Shown here: in pieces, positions 50,826-60,660 of the stretch
How the letters are laid out: every line of letters begins with the position of its first letter
How positions within the stretch are numbered: position 1 is the first letter of the stretch
Assembly (NCBI RefSeq): GCF_000585395.1
Contig: NZ_KK073875.1
Location: 571,186-635,185, forward strand
DNA from: Saccharibacillus sacchari DSM 19268
GTDB lineage: Bacteria > Bacillota > Bacilli > Paenibacillales > Paenibacillaceae
DNA: 64,000 nucleotides
Direction: 5' to 3'
Position numbers and translations under genes: made by a program
The notes under the pieces: model-generated
Database searches by the model: none
What the model saw: the letters and a program-made list of their open reading frames with translations, nothing else
What the model was told of the DNA's origin: nothing

Positions 50826-52046
50826 TTACTTGTACCGACTGTGATTATATCGTTCAACCACATCCTCCACGCGCGCGGGGTTCTCTTGATCGGCAGCGAG
50901 AAAAGCTTCGATCTCGCGTCCCGTTTCGGTCGGCGTTTTCCACGGTCGGAACACGTAACCGCGGCGAATAGCCGCTTGCACCAACTTGAAGTACTCGCGT
51001 CTCGGTCCGTCCGGCGGCTCGTCAACCTTTGCGAATGATCGTTTTCTAGACCGTTTGCGCGGCTCCAGCTTCTCCGTCGTATCCGCATACGCAACCTGCT
51101 CCGGTTCTTGAATCGCCCGTACCGTGATGCGCAGATTTTCCAACAGCCGCTTCAACCAGTCCGGCAGCCATTCCGCCAGAATCGTGTACAACCATCTGAG
51201 CAGGAAAAAGAGGATAGTGCCGATCGATGCCAAAACGATCGCCGCGACTCCCCAGGCTATCCAGTGCATCCAACCGACTTCTTGATCCTCAAGCTCGTCT
51301 TGCGGAGGCACTGTTTCTTCCGGCTCCGCGAATTCGTCCCCCGTCGGCATCGGAGGCTCGATCGCCTGACCGTCCAAGGTGCCGCTCCATAAAAGACGCC
51401 AAAGATGAACGATCCAATCCAGCACCACAGCCAGCTGCGTCGCCCCTCCGATCAGCAAAACCAGCAGCATGAAGCCGATCATGAACACCGCATTGAATCG
51501 CTTCAAACGATTCATCGGCACCTCTTCATCCCCGTAGACGCCCATCGCTTCGCGAACTCTCAGCTCGTTCCAGCGCAGGAATAAACCGAGCATCACGACT
51601 GTCAACGCGATATAGACCGACAAGCTGTACGGCGACAAAAGAGCGCGTTGCAGCGTCCAAGCGTAAACAAAAACACCGGCAACCAACCAACAGCAAACAA
51701 TCAACGTTTCTTTTCGATCCCTGGAAGCCCGTCCGGCTCGCTGAACGCCTCTTGCTCCGCCCAACCCCAGCACGATCAATAACAAAATGCCCCGTCCGTC
51801 TATGAGGCCCGCCGCGATCAATAAAGCCGAGGACAGTACCGGAAAAGCCGTCGCTGCCAGGTACGCCGCTTCGGTACGAAGCCGATAGCCCGCAGCGCCC
51901 CCGGCGAACACGCTGATTCCGATCAGGACAGCCAATAGATACGGCGACAAGTCGAATACGTATACAGCCAGCAGCAAAAGCAGCGAATAAACGAGCGCGG
52001 TATCGCGAATCGCGGCAAACAGCGCTTTTTTCAACAGTAATTTCAT
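50826..52046 (-). CDS. DUF4129-like membrane protein, second copy
   Basis: A 406-residue protein with about five N-terminal spans (10-165), further spans near 190-220 and 255-285, and a cytoplasmic tail ending REYFKLVQAAIRRGYVFRPWKTPTETGREI...VVERYNHSRYK, the DUF4129 pattern. In the usual MoxR-DUF58 clusters this place is taken by a TgpA-like protein of about 700 residues with an extracellular transglutaminase domain between the spans and DUF4129; here that domain is missing. The start overlaps the upstream DUF58 stop by 4 nt. It is a paralogue of the gene at 53392-54678 (both end in a VERYNHxRY motif). Function unknown. Confidence 0.75.
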   Translation of the reverse strand: MKLLLKKALFAAIRDTALVYSLLLLLAVYVFDLSPYLLAVLIGISVFAGGAAGYRLRTEAAYLAATAFPVLSSALLIAAGLIDGRGILLLIVLGLGGARGVQRAGRASRDRKETLIVCCWLVAGVFVYAWTLQRALLSPYSLSVYIALTVVMLGLFLRWNELRVREAMGVYGDEEVPMNRLKRFNAVFMIGFMLLVLLIGGATQLAVVLDWIVHLWRLLWSGTLDGQAIEPPMPTGDEFAEPEETVPPQDELEDQEVGWMHWIAWGVAAIVLASIGTILFFLLRWLYTILAEWLPDWLKRLLENLRITVRAIQEPEQVAYADTTEKLEPRKRSRKRSFAKVDEPPDGPRREYFKLVQAAIRRGYVFRPWKTPTETGREIEAFLAADQENPARVEDVVERYNHSRYK

Positions 52047-53182
52047 GCTCCGACCTCCTTGCGATCGGCGGCTCTATCAACTTTCGCGCTTTTGGCAAGA
52101 GTAATAGCAGAAGGTTCGCCGGGATCAATGACGCTGACCCGATGGCCAAGATGCTCGAGCTGCTTGCATGCCTGTCCGATGCTTGCGGGATCAGTGCTCG
52201 TAATCACGAGATAATCTTTGGCAAGTCCTTGCTTCGGCTGTTTGGCCTCTTCGATCAGACAATCCGACAGTGTATTTTTTTGCTGAAGTCGAATGCCCGC
52301 CATCGCCTCCATGATCAGCTGCCTTTGCACCGCTCCGCTGCCTGAAGGAATACGTCGTTCGTTCAAACTGTGCGCGTTATGTACGAATCCTACCGGAACT
52401 CCGCTTGCGCTCAGAGAGGTTGCGCAGGTCGCGGCAAGACTAATCGCATGCTCCGCTTCAGCCTCGCCGCCTCCTTGTTGAAGTCCGGGCACGACTTTGC
52501 CGATATCCAGCACGATCATCACATTCGGATCGGCCGAGTATCCTTGTTTATAAACTTGAAGACCGCCCGTGCGCGCGCTGGCTTTCCAATCGATCCGATT
52601 CATGGGGTCGCCCGCCGTATACTCGCGCGAGCCTTCGATCAGGAACGGATCTTCCATAATCCAGCGACGGACGGACAAATCCCCCTGCCAGTTGTGCCAG
52701 GACAGCGGCAGTCGAGCATGGTCCAGCAGAGCCGGATACACGATAAGCGGAGTTTTGATATTTTCGGAGCGCGCCTGCTCGATAAAACCGAACAAATCGC
52801 CCGAAGTCATAAACACCGTGGAAAGTTGAAAAATGCCTCGCCCTTCGCAAGTCAAAAAGTGCCGACGAACGACCCGACGACGAGGCATCAATGCGAATCC
52901 GCTTGTATGAGTCTGATACACGCTCCCAAGCTCCATCTTTTGGGAAGGCTGTCCGCGAAACCGGAACGCTGCGGGAAACTCCGACTCCAAACGCAACCAG
53001 GCAACCGGAAGACGCTTATCGTTTTCAATGACTTCAATCATTTCCAAGTCGTCGCCTGCGTGGCAGCGATCGTGATTAAAGCTCCGATGATACCGAATTC
53101 CCCGCATCGAAAAACGTCCCAGTAGTTGTGCTTGCAGCGTAACCAACAAAGCAGCCGTCAACATCATCCAGATTAAAGCCAA
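52043..53182 (-). CDS. DUF58 domain protein, second copy
   Basis: A 379-residue protein with an N-terminal membrane segment, a beta domain and a DUF58/vWA-like C-terminal half. The DUF58 signature GDPMNRIDWKASARTGGLQVYKQ is intact, preceded by WHNWQGDLSVRRWIMEDPFLIEGSREY. DUF58 proteins work with MoxR ATPases, possibly as chaperone-substrate adaptors at the membrane. The start is a TTG after GGAGGAGGG. It has its own promoter and no adjacent moxR, unlike its paralogue at 54675-55829. Confidence 0.85.
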   Translation of the reverse strand: MALIWMMLTAALLVTLQAQLLGRFSMRGIRYHRSFNHDRCHAGDDLEMIEVIENDKRLPVAWLRLESEFPAAFRFRGQPSQKMELGSVYQTHTSGFALMPRRRVVRRHFLTCEGRGIFQLSTVFMTSGDLFGFIEQARSENIKTPLIVYPALLDHARLPLSWHNWQGDLSVRRWIMEDPFLIEGSREYTAGDPMNRIDWKASARTGGLQVYKQGYSADPNVMIVLDIGKVVPGLQQGGGEAEAEHAISLAATCATSLSASGVPVGFVHNAHSLNERRIPSGSGAVQRQLIMEAMAGIRLQQKNTLSDCLIEEAKQPKQGLAKDYLVITSTDPASIGQACKQLEHLGHRVSVIDPGEPSAITLAKSAKVDRAADRKEVGA

Positions 53183-53235
53183 ACAATCCCTCCTCCATTG
53201 CTATAATAAGCTCTGATTCTTTTCCTTATTCCCCC

Positions 53236-53265
53236 ATTATAACCTTAAAGATCGTAAGCAGGCAA
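53236..53265 (-). promoter_or_regulatory. Promoter of the second DUF58 pair
   Basis: Minus strand: TTGCCT (53265-53260), 18 nt, TATAAT (53241-53236). It lies about 50 nt before the TTG start of the DUF58 gene, after the terminator of the first cluster. Confidence 0.6.
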
Positions 53266-53285
53266 AAGCGTGTCAGTTCTCAAAG

Positions 53286-53315
53286 CAAAAAGCGGCTTCT
53301 TCTCGAAGACGCTTT
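53286..53315 (-). terminator. Terminator of the moxR cluster
   Basis: Minus strand: AAAGCG with CGCTTT and CTTC with GAAG (one internal mismatch), then five Ts. It follows the first DUF4129-like gene by about 77 nt and separates the two duplicated pairs. Confidence 0.65.
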
Positions 53316-53391
53316 AGCACGAACATTATGTTTGAATAAAAAGGTAGACTTTCTGCTTTTGATGTCGGAAACTACGTTGAAGCGAACACAT

Positions 53392-54678
53392 TCAATCTTG
53401 CTCTTGCTTGCTGCCGTAACGCGCGTGGTTATAGCGCTCGACCAGTTTTTCTAGCTCGATCGGAGACATTTCGGTGTAGCTGCTCGACGACAACTCTTTT
53501 CCGTTTTCCAAAGGCGTTCGACTGGATCGAAGGGGATACCCTTTGCGAGAGGCACCTAGCAGCACGCTGCGATAGCGCAATCTCGGATCGTTGCCCGTGT
53601 ACTCCGCTTCGTGCCGCTTGCGGCGGAAAAGGCGCATCAGTCCCCCGCTTTTCTCGGTTGCGATCTTTTCCGCTTTATCGGTATAATTCGAATCGCTCTG
53701 AGCGGAACGCAATTCGCGCATGAGGCCGAATTTGGAAGCGAGATTTCGGATCAGGTTGCGTATCCCGTTCGGTAACCAGCGACCGAACAAACGGTACAGC
53801 AGCCAACCGACCGCAAGCGCCGCCGCGATCCAGAATAAAGCGAGCAGCGCGTAACCGATGACTTTCAACCACAGCGGCGGTTCGCTCGCGCCTCCCAATC
53901 CATCCAGCTGGGAATAATCCACGGTCGGCATCTGAGCCTCGGGTTGAACGCCCGGCGGATTCCCTGGCAAAGACCCGCCGAATATCGAAAGCCACCATTC
54001 GCGAATCGCGTTCAATACTCCTGTAGGCCCGCCGATAATTCCGGCTAACACAATAAGGAAGGCCACGATCCACGTTAACTTTCGATTGGCCGCCAATACA
54101 TTCGCGAGCGCGGACGTTTGTTCGCCGGCCGCATTACGAACGCGATCGCCGTTTAAGAGCAATAAAGTCAGAGCCAGAATCAACGTCGCGACCAAATATA
54201 AAAACGGTCGATAGCCCATCAAGCCGACGCCCCGTCCGGCAATGATATAGACGATCAATATCGCGGCCACTCCGGTTAACGGAATACGCAACCACATATT
54301 GTCCCACAGCTGTCGACGACCGACGATCAGCCCCCGCAAAGCGATAAGAAGCAGTACCGCCGCGCCGGCTCCTTTTTCCAACCATCCGCCCGGGAACGCA
54401 AGCAGCGATACCAATGCGACTCCGAACGGCAAAAATGAAAATGCAGCAGATACGCGCTTCTCGGCTTGTCGCAGCCCGATCCAGCTCGCAAAAGCATGAA
54501 TCGCAAAAATCGGCAGGACCAGCAAGATATCCGGTATTTTCAATACATAATGCGCCAGCAAAACGACAACGGCATACACCGACAGCGTCTCGAGCAGCGA
54601 GTAGGCAGCAGGGCGGCCGAAGTCTTTCAACAAGGGAAGACGAGTAGAAACAGGCGGCGTTTCGGCTCGTTTGCTCAT
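53392..54678 (-). CDS. DUF4129-like membrane protein, first copy
   Basis: A 428-residue protein with about six N-terminal spans (25-185), another near 205-225, one near 275-300, and a cytoplasmic tail with LRYRSVLLGASRKGYPLRSSRTPLENGKEL...LEKLVERYNHARYG, matching DUF4129. The stretch between the later spans (GGSLPGNPPGVQPEAQMPTVDYSQL) is only about 50 residues, so the transglutaminase core seen in TgpA-like proteins is absent. It overlaps the DUF58 gene by 4 nt and is part of the moxR operon. Confidence 0.75.
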   Translation of the reverse strand: MSKRAETPPVSTRLPLLKDFGRPAAYSLLETLSVYAVVVLLAHYVLKIPDILLVLPIFAIHAFASWIGLRQAEKRVSAAFSFLPFGVALVSLLAFPGGWLEKGAGAAVLLLIALRGLIVGRRQLWDNMWLRIPLTGVAAILIVYIIAGRGVGLMGYRPFLYLVATLILALTLLLLNGDRVRNAAGEQTSALANVLAANRKLTWIVAFLIVLAGIIGGPTGVLNAIREWWLSIFGGSLPGNPPGVQPEAQMPTVDYSQLDGLGGASEPPLWLKVIGYALLALFWIAAALAVGWLLYRLFGRWLPNGIRNLIRNLASKFGLMRELRSAQSDSNYTDKAEKIATEKSGGLMRLFRRKRHEAEYTGNDPRLRYRSVLLGASRKGYPLRSSRTPLENGKELSSSSYTEMSPIELEKLVERYNHARYGSKQEQD

Positions 54679-55829
54679 AAGACCGCCTCCTCGTTACGCG
54701 CCGATACGCGGTTTTGGGAAGAACGGATTTTCGGCGAAGTCCGACCCGAATCGCTTGTCCCGAAGCCTGTAATGCCTACCCGATGGCCCCGTTTTTCCAG
54801 CGATTCGACGGCTTGTTCCAATTTCTCCGAACGGTGGGCCGTGATGACCAAATAATCGATCGGCTCACGAAACTCGCGCTGTTCTTCAAGCTGAAGCAGT
54901 TCCTGAAAAGGCATTCTCGATTTTAATTCAAATCCAGACATCGCTTCCATCATTTGATTCAAATGAACAGGACCGTAATCCATCTCGATTCTCATTCCCG
55001 GATCGCCCAACTGCGAACCGCCGTTATGCGCAAATCCGGCTGCCATTCCCTGACCGATCAACGCAGAGGCGCAGGTCGCGGCCAACGATAGCTGACGTTC
55101 GATCAGTTCGGTACGGGTCACGACGCTCCACATGGATTCGGAATCTTCGACGTTCAAAAGGATCATGACGCGCGGATCGGCCGAATGCCCGCTTTTGTGC
55201 ACTTGAAGCCGGCCCGTTCGCGCGCTCGCTTTCCAGTGAATCCGATTCATCGGATCACCCTGCGCATACTCCCGTACTCCGGTGATCAAAAACGGATCTT
55301 CCACGATCCAGCGGCGCACCGCAAGTTCCCCCTGCCACGTTTTCCATGAGATCGGCAGTTCGCCGTCTCCGAGCAAACTCGGGTAAATGACCATGCGCAT
55401 ATTCAGGTCGATTTTTTTTGAAGGCGCATACAAACCGAATAAATCGCCGCCCGTCATCGTTGCCGAGTCGATCTTGTAAATACCTCGGGTCTGGCAATCG
55501 ATACGATGGGTCCGCGTCAATTTGGTGCGCGGAGGCAGAGTAAACAGACTGGTATGGTTCTGATAAATGTTGCCTTCGCTCACGCTCGTATCGTCGCTGC
55601 GCGCGAAAAGCAAGGCCGACGGCAGCATCGCTTCCAGCCTTAACCACGGAACGGGCAGCAACTTGCGGTTGGAGAGCGTCTCCACCATCTCGATTCGTTC
55701 TCCTGCGCGGCAGGTATATTTGCTGAAATCGCGCTGATAGTCGAGTCGTGCCAACGCCGGTTTCCCGAGCAACCAGCCTTGCACGACAACGATCAGCCCG
55801 ACAAGGATCAGAAATCCGAGCAGCGCCAT
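54675..55829 (-). CDS. DUF58 domain protein, first copy
   Basis: A 384-residue paralogue of the protein at 52043-53182. N-terminal hydrophobic segment, then WKTWQGELAVRRWIVEDPFLITGVREY and the signature GDPMNRIHWKASARTGRLQVHKSG, followed by the vWA-like half with VMILLNVED. Its ATG follows the moxR stop codon with no gap, and its end overlaps the DUF4129-like gene by 4 nt, so moxR, DUF58 and DUF4129-like form one tight operon. Confidence 0.88.
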   Translation of the reverse strand: MALLGFLILVGLIVVVQGWLLGKPALARLDYQRDFSKYTCRAGERIEMVETLSNRKLLPVPWLRLEAMLPSALLFARSDDTSVSEGNIYQNHTSLFTLPPRTKLTRTHRIDCQTRGIYKIDSATMTGGDLFGLYAPSKKIDLNMRMVIYPSLLGDGELPISWKTWQGELAVRRWIVEDPFLITGVREYAQGDPMNRIHWKASARTGRLQVHKSGHSADPRVMILLNVEDSESMWSVVTRTELIERQLSLAATCASALIGQGMAAGFAHNGGSQLGDPGMRIEMDYGPVHLNQMMEAMSGFELKSRMPFQELLQLEEQREFREPIDYLVITAHRSEKLEQAVESLEKRGHRVGITGFGTSDSGRTSPKIRSSQNRVSARNEEAVL

Positions 55830-56798
55830 TTATCTCACTTCGCTTTCCAATCCCGCTTCGCTCGGCACGGGAATCCGGTCCGTCAATTCGGCCAAAATGC
55901 GTTCCGCCGGATTATCTTGCAGATCGTAGCGATTGTTCAACACAAGGCGATGCGCGCATACCGGAGAGAGCAATGTTTTAATATCGTCCGGCAACACATA
56001 ATTACGCCCTTTGAGCGCCGCATAAGCCTGGCAAGCACGCAGTAATGACTGGGTCCCCCGCGGACTGATGCCTAAAGCCAGCTCCGGATGATTTCTCGAA
56101 GCGTCGGCCAGCGCGACGATATAATCCAAAAGATCATCGGCAATCGTGACGCGGCGGCATTCCTGCTGGGCGGCGATCACTTCTTCCGCCGTAGCGGTTC
56201 TCGCTGTCGTTTCTGCCGATAATCCTTCCGCCTGCACGGTACGACGCAGGATTTCGCGACCTTCCGGCGCCGACGGATAACCGAGCTTCATCCGAATCAT
56301 GAACCGGTCCATCTGCGCTTCCGGCAGCGGAAATGTTCCTTGGTTATCGACCGGGTTTTGCGTGGCAAGCACCATGAACGGCTGTTCGAGCTTCATCGTC
56401 TGACCGTCTACGCTGATCTGGCGCTCTTCCATGCATTCCAGCAAACTGGATTGAGTGCGCGGCGTCGCCCGGTTGATTTCGTCGGCCAGCACGATGCGCG
56501 CGAACAATGGACCCGGACGAAAGTGGAATTCACCATCTTTTTGATTGTAAAAATGAATACCCGTAAGATCCGACGGCAAAAGATCGGGAGTGAACTGGAT
56601 CCGCTGGAAAGTCAGGCTGAGCGAAGAAGCCAGACTTTTGGCCAGCATCGTTTTCCCCGTTCCCGGTACATCCTCAAGCAGCACGTGCCCGGAAGCGAGC
56701 AATGCGGTTAAAAGCAAATCGATTTCCTCGTCTTTGCCGACGATAATTTTTCCGATGTTCTGTTTGAGTCTCGAAGCGAGTTCCTGTACGTTTTGCAT
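55830..56798 (-). CDS. MoxR-type AAA+ ATPase
   Basis: A 322-residue MoxR ATPase. Walker A is EDVPGTGKTMLAKSLA, Walker B IVLADEINRATPRTQSSLLECMEE, sensor 1 VLATQNPVDNQG, arginine finger region LPEAQMDRFMIR and the C-terminal lid LGISPRGTQSLLRACQA. MoxR proteins act as chaperone-like motors with DUF58/vWA partners in envelope or stress functions. Two ATGs follow GGAGG; the one at 56798 has seven bases of spacing and is preferred over 56804. First gene of the operon and the only moxR for both DUF58 copies in this window. Confidence 0.92.
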   Translation of the reverse strand: MQNVQELASRLKQNIGKIIVGKDEEIDLLLTALLASGHVLLEDVPGTGKTMLAKSLASSLSLTFQRIQFTPDLLPSDLTGIHFYNQKDGEFHFRPGPLFARIVLADEINRATPRTQSSLLECMEERQISVDGQTMKLEQPFMVLATQNPVDNQGTFPLPEAQMDRFMIRMKLGYPSAPEGREILRRTVQAEGLSAETTARTATAEEVIAAQQECRRVTIADDLLDYIVALADASRNHPELALGISPRGTQSLLRACQAYAALKGRNYVLPDDIKTLLSPVCAHRLVLNNRYDLQDNPAERILAELTDRIPVPSEAGLESEVR

Positions 56799-56943
56799 GA
56801 ACATTCCTCCGTCTTTCCCAATGCCGGGATATGTATTTATATTCGATTAGACTTTCCTAATTATTCCTACCTTACTATTTTAACAAAGACGATAGCGTTT
56901 TCCAAACCTCCGATTAGCGAGCTGCCGTTTTCGAGCTCTAACT

Positions 56944-56984
56944 GAAACAAAACCGGAAGGATCAAAAGATCGCTTCCGGTTTAT
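56944..56984 (-). terminator. Terminator of the zinc-ribbon gene
   Basis: AAACCGGAAG pairs perfectly with CTTCCGGTTT; on the minus strand TTTTGTTT follows. Confidence 0.75.
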
Positions 56985-57032
56985 TCCGTTTGCCCGTATC
57001 GGCCGGGCCGAATCAGCCTATCGCCGTTCGGA

Positions 57033-57440
57033 TTATTTCTGGTGTTGGAGTTTCTCAAGCTTTTGGCTCATGACCGCCAGGCGGCGCTTCAAATCAAGCT
57101 GCCAGCGTTTATCGCCCATTTGTTTGGCAACGCCGAGCAGGTCAAGCGATAAATCGATCTGGTTGCGGACCGATTCCATCTTATTTTCGCTATCGAGACT
57201 GACGCAGTTGGCAAAAATCTCTTCGTCGTCTTCCAAAATGTAATCCTGGAAATCGATCTCCGACTCGCCGTCGCCATGCGCGTACTCGGCCAGAACTTCA
57301 TACTCGCTCTCGACTTTATAATGAACTTCGATTCGTTGGCATACCGGACAATAGAGCAAGGGAACGTTATGAACTTGGGTTCGATAGTGGGTCAGCGTTC
57401 CTTTTGTTCCGATCATGCTAGCTCCGCAGCAGAAACTCAT
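57033..57440 (-). CDS. YgiT-type zinc-ribbon protein, 135 residues
   Basis: Residues 1-45 resemble a YgiT-type zinc ribbon: MSFCCGASMIGTKGTLTHYRTQVHNVPLLYCPVCQRIEV, with two cysteines near the start and a CxxC at about 31-34, and the typical 'v-x-NVP-x-x-x-C' link. The rest is acidic and helical (EIDFQDYILEDDEEIF... DLKRRLAVMSQKLEKL). No toxin gene is adjacent, so an antitoxin role is not supported. GGAGGG lies upstream of the ATG. Function unknown. Confidence 0.7.
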   Translation of the reverse strand: MSFCCGASMIGTKGTLTHYRTQVHNVPLLYCPVCQRIEVHYKVESEYEVLAEYAHGDGESEIDFQDYILEDDEEIFANCVSLDSENKMESVRNQIDLSLDLLGVAKQMGDKRWQLDLKRRLAVMSQKLEKLQHQK

Positions 57441-57558
57441 GGCCGTTCACCCTCCTTGTTGGCTTACTTCTATTATACTTAACCATTTTTGGGACATTTA
57501 CATAGGCTTGGCCTTCATATTAGCATGTAATTTCCGTGCATGCCAGAGGGCAAGGGAC

Positions 57559-57599
57559 AAAAAAGCCCCCTTCCCGACAAATGCCGGAAAGAAGGCTTA
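57559..57599 (-). terminator. Terminator of the peroxiredoxin gene
   Basis: Minus strand: AAGCCTTCTTTCCGGC pairs imperfectly with the following GTCGGGAAGGGGGCTT, then six Ts. Confidence 0.78.
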
Positions 57600-57646
57600 A
57601 GCTATCCAATGTTCAAGCAGCAACGTCGCTGCTTAGCGAACGCGTC

Positions 57647-58186
57647 TTACAGGGTTTTGTCGCCTGGCTTCCAGTTCATCGGGCACAGACCGCCGGATTG
57701 CAGAGCTTGAAGCACGCGAAGCGTTTCTTCAACGCTGCGACCCACATCGTTATGGTTAACGACTTGGTATTTCAGTTCGCCTTCCGGATCGATGATGAAC
57801 AGGCCGCGCAGTGCAACGCCTTCTTCTTCGATCAGAACGCCGTAGTCGCTTGCCACTTTTTTCGTGATGTCCGAAGCCAGCGGGAAGTTGATTTTGCCAA
57901 GACCGCCGATTTCCGTAGGCGCCGCGATCCAAGCCTTGTGGCTGTGTACGGAGTCGATGCTCACGCCCAGGACTTCAGTGTCCAGCGTTTGGAAATCGCC
58001 GTAAGCGTCGCTGATTGCCGTAATTTCAGTTGGGCAAACAAACGTGAAATCCAGTGGATAGAAGAAGAATACGAGCCATTTGCCGCGGTAATCTTCGAGA
58101 GATACTTTGCCGAAATCCTGTCCGTCTCCGGATACAGTTTCCATTGTAAAGGCCGGAGCCGGTTTACCTACCAAACGTTCTGCCAT
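57647..58186 (-). CDS. 2-Cys peroxiredoxin (YkuU-like)
   Basis: A 179-residue typical 2-Cys peroxiredoxin of the AhpC/Prx1 group. Peroxidatic C51 lies in FFFYPLDFTFVCPTEI, and resolving C168 in GGLCPMNWKPG near the C-terminus; the conserved Arg is in ALRGLFIIDPEG. It reduces H2O2 and organic peroxides in the cytosol with a thioredoxin-like partner. Length and sequence pattern recall Bacillus YkuU. No ahpF lies nearby. GGAGGAT precedes the ATG. Monocistronic. Confidence 0.92.
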   Translation of the reverse strand: MAERLVGKPAPAFTMETVSGDGQDFGKVSLEDYRGKWLVFFFYPLDFTFVCPTEITAISDAYGDFQTLDTEVLGVSIDSVHSHKAWIAAPTEIGGLGKINFPLASDITKKVASDYGVLIEEEGVALRGLFIIDPEGELKYQVVNHNDVGRSVEETLRVLQALQSGGLCPMNWKPGDKTL

Positions 58187-58317
58187 TGTCGAAAATCCTC
58201 CTTCAAAATGACACCCGGTGAAGAGTGTTTTCTGAATATTCTGAAACTCATGACACTATGTTATCACCGGGATTTTTCGAAGTCAAGATTATAACGCTTA
58301 TTTGTTTATAATAATTA

Positions 58318-59397
58318 TCATTTGCGAATCGCGTTGAGAATTTGCTCGCCCATTTGCGTCGTGGACAGCGCGTCTCCGCGTCCAGCCGCGATATCACTTG
58401 TACGATGTCCGGCGTCGAGAACCTCGGCAACCGCACGTTCGATCGCGTCCGCCGCTTCTCCGTATCCGAACGTCAGGCGCAGCATCAATGCCGTAGACAG
58501 GATCGTCGCGATCGGATTCGCCAGTCCTTGTCCGGCGATGTCCGGCGCGGAACCGTGGACGGGCTCGTACAGGCCGTAGCTGCCTTCGCCCATCGAAGCC
58601 GACGCGAGCATGCCGATTGAACCGGTCAGCATCGCGGCTTCGTCGCTCAGGATATCGCCGAACATATTCTCGGTTACGATAACGTCGAAGCTCGACGGAC
58701 GACGCAGCAGCTGCATCGCGCAGTTATCGACGAGTACATGCTCCAGCTCGACTTCCGGATAGTCGGCCGAGATGCGAATGACCGTTTCTCTCCACAGGCG
58801 CGACGTTTCCAGTACGTTCGCCTTATCGACCGAAGCCAGCTTTTTACGGCGCTTCATCGCGATATCGAAAGCTTGGCGGGCGATCCGCTCAACCTCGGTT
58901 ACGTTGTATGCGCAGGTATCGACCGCTTCTTCGCCGTGTTCCGTTTGACGACGGAATTTTTCGCCGAAGTAGATGCCGCCCGTCAACTCGCGCACCACCA
59001 TCAGATCCGTGCCTTCCAGCACTTCGGGCTTCAAGGTGGATGCGTCTTTCAGACAGTCGAATACGACAGCCGGACGAAGATTCGAGAAAAGGCCAAGCTC
59101 TTTGCGAATGCCGAGCAGCCCGGTTTCCGGACGCAGCTCTTTGGGATTGTTGTCCCATTTCGGACCGCCGACCGCGCCGAGCAGTACCGCGTCCGCGCGC
59201 TTGCACACTTCGAGCGTTTCCGCCGGAAGCGGCGTGCCCTTCTCGTCAATCGCGATGCCGCCGAACAGCGCATGCTCCGTTTCGAACGAATATCCGAATA
59301 CTTCGCCGACCTTTTGCAATACTTTTTCCGCTTCCGCCACCACTTCCGGTCCGATGCCGTCTCCTGCGATTACCGCGATCTTTTTCGTCTCAGCCAT
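58318..59397 (-). CDS. leuB: 3-isopropylmalate dehydrogenase
   Basis: A 359-residue NAD-dependent beta-decarboxylating dehydrogenase of leucine synthesis. Motifs: [16 protein letters not shown], the substrate region [74 protein letters not shown] and the NAD loop [25 protein letters not shown] at 59397 with GGGAG eight bases upstream is chosen; an ATG at 59406 precedes it. It is cut off from leuA by a gene on the opposite strand, so it has its own promoter somewhere in 59398-59679; leuC and leuD are not in the window. Confidence 0.96.
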   Translation of the reverse strand: MAETKKIAVIAGDGIGPEVVAEAEKVLQKVGEVFGYSFETEHALFGGIAIDEKGTPLPAETLEVCKRADAVLLGAVGGPKWDNNPKELRPETGLLGIRKELGLFSNLRPAVVFDCLKDASTLKPEVLEGTDLMVVRELTGGIYFGEKFRRQTEHGEEAVDTCAYNVTEVERIARQAFDIAMKRRKKLASVDKANVLETSRLWRETVIRISADYPEVELEHVLVDNCAMQLLRRPSSFDVIVTENMFGDILSDEAAMLTGSIGMLASASMGEGSYGLYEPVHGSAPDIAGQGLANPIATILSTALMLRLTFGYGEAADAIERAVAEVLDAGHRTSDIAAGRGDALSTTQMGEQILNAIRK

Positions 59398-59679
59398 CTG
59401 TCGCACTCCCTATTCTCCATGGAATTCCGGCCGGTCAAAGCTTAGATTTCCGTTACCGTCCCGGTTGTAAACCTCTATTCAAAAACAGTAACATACTCCG
59501 TCAGAGATTGACCAAGATATAGAAACTATCAGCTTGATAGGAGTTGCCTATAAAGGATCCAAAATGTCGATACTTACATAATGAAATTTGCTTCTGTTTG
59601 TACACATTGGTAAAGTAAACGGGTAAAGATAAACGAATACGTTTTCTTCAAACTATGGCCAAGGAGCTGAGCGACGAAC

Positions 59680-60660
59680 ATGGAATACGCATACCTGGGA
59701 AAATCGGGGCTGAAAGTAAGCCGTATTTGTTTGGGAACGATGAATTTCGGAGGACAGACCGACGAAAAGGATTCGTTCCGCATCATGGATGCCGCGCTTG
59801 AAGCGGGAGTCAATTTCTTCGATACTGCAAACGTTTACGGAGGTAAAGACAACGCGGGCTTGACGGAAGAAATCATCGGACGTTGGTTCAAGCAGGGCGG
59901 CGGACGCCGGGAAAAAGTCGTGCTGGCGACGAAAGTATACGGCGGCATGAGCGATCCGCACGACGGACCGAACGGCGACCGCGGTTTGTCCGCTTACAAA
60001 ATCCGCCGTCATCTGGAAGGTTCGCTGAAGCGTCTGCAAACCGACCACGTCGAGCTGTATCAGATGCACCATATCGATCGCAACGTCGGCTGGGACGAGC
60101 TGTGGGGCGCGTTCGAGGTTGCCGTGCAGCAAGGCAAGATCGGCTACGTGGGTTCCAGCAACTTTGCCGGTTGGGATATTGCCGTCGCGCAGAAGGAAGC
60201 GGAAAAACGCGGCTTCCTCGGCTTGATCTCCGAACAGCATAAATACAGCCTGCTTACCCGCCAGCCGGAGCTTGAAGTACTGCCGGCTTCGCAATCGCTG
60301 GGTCTCGGCGTCATTCCTTGGAGCCCGCTCGACGGCGGACTGCTCGGACGCAACGCGCTGAAAAAGATCGAAGGCTCGCGCAGCGGCGGCAATGCCGAGC
60401 GCGTCGAGAAGCATAAAGAGCAGTTGGAACAGTTCGCCGAATTCAGCGCCGAGCTGGGTCATCCGCAAGATACGGTAGCTTTGGCTTGGGTATTGGCGAA
60501 TCCGGCGGTCACGGCTCCGATCATCGGACCGCGTACGCTGGAGCAGTTCGAAGACGCGCTGCGCATTCTCGACGTGAAATTCGACGAAGACGCGTTGAAG
60601 CGTCTGGACGAAATCTTCCCGGGACCGGGCGGTTCGGCGCCGAACGCTTACGCTTGGTAA
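59680..60660 (+). CDS. Aldo/keto reductase
   Basis: A 326-residue NADPH-dependent aldo/keto reductase. The catalytic tetrad is visible: D48 and Y53 in FFDTANVYGG, K85 in VLATKVYGG and H130 in LYQMHHID. NADP-binding SSNFAGWD and PIIGPRTLEQFEDAL near the C-terminus are standard. The substrate is unknown. It lies on the opposite strand between leuB and leuA. AAGGAG precedes the ATG at a distance of 16 bases, so the ribosome site is unclear. Confidence 0.9.
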   Translation: MEYAYLGKSGLKVSRICLGTMNFGGQTDEKDSFRIMDAALEAGVNFFDTANVYGGKDNAGLTEEIIGRWFKQGGGRREKVVLATKVYGGMSDPHDGPNGDRGLSAYKIRRHLEGSLKRLQTDHVELYQMHHIDRNVGWDELWGAFEVAVQQGKIGYVGSSNFAGWDIAVAQKEAEKRGFLGLISEQHKYSLLTRQPELEVLPASQSLGLGVIPWSPLDGGLLGRNALKKIEGSRSGGNAERVEKHKEQLEQFAEFSAELGHPQDTVALAWVLANPAVTAPIIGPRTLEQFEDALRILDVKFDEDALKRLDEIFPGPGGSAPNAYAW

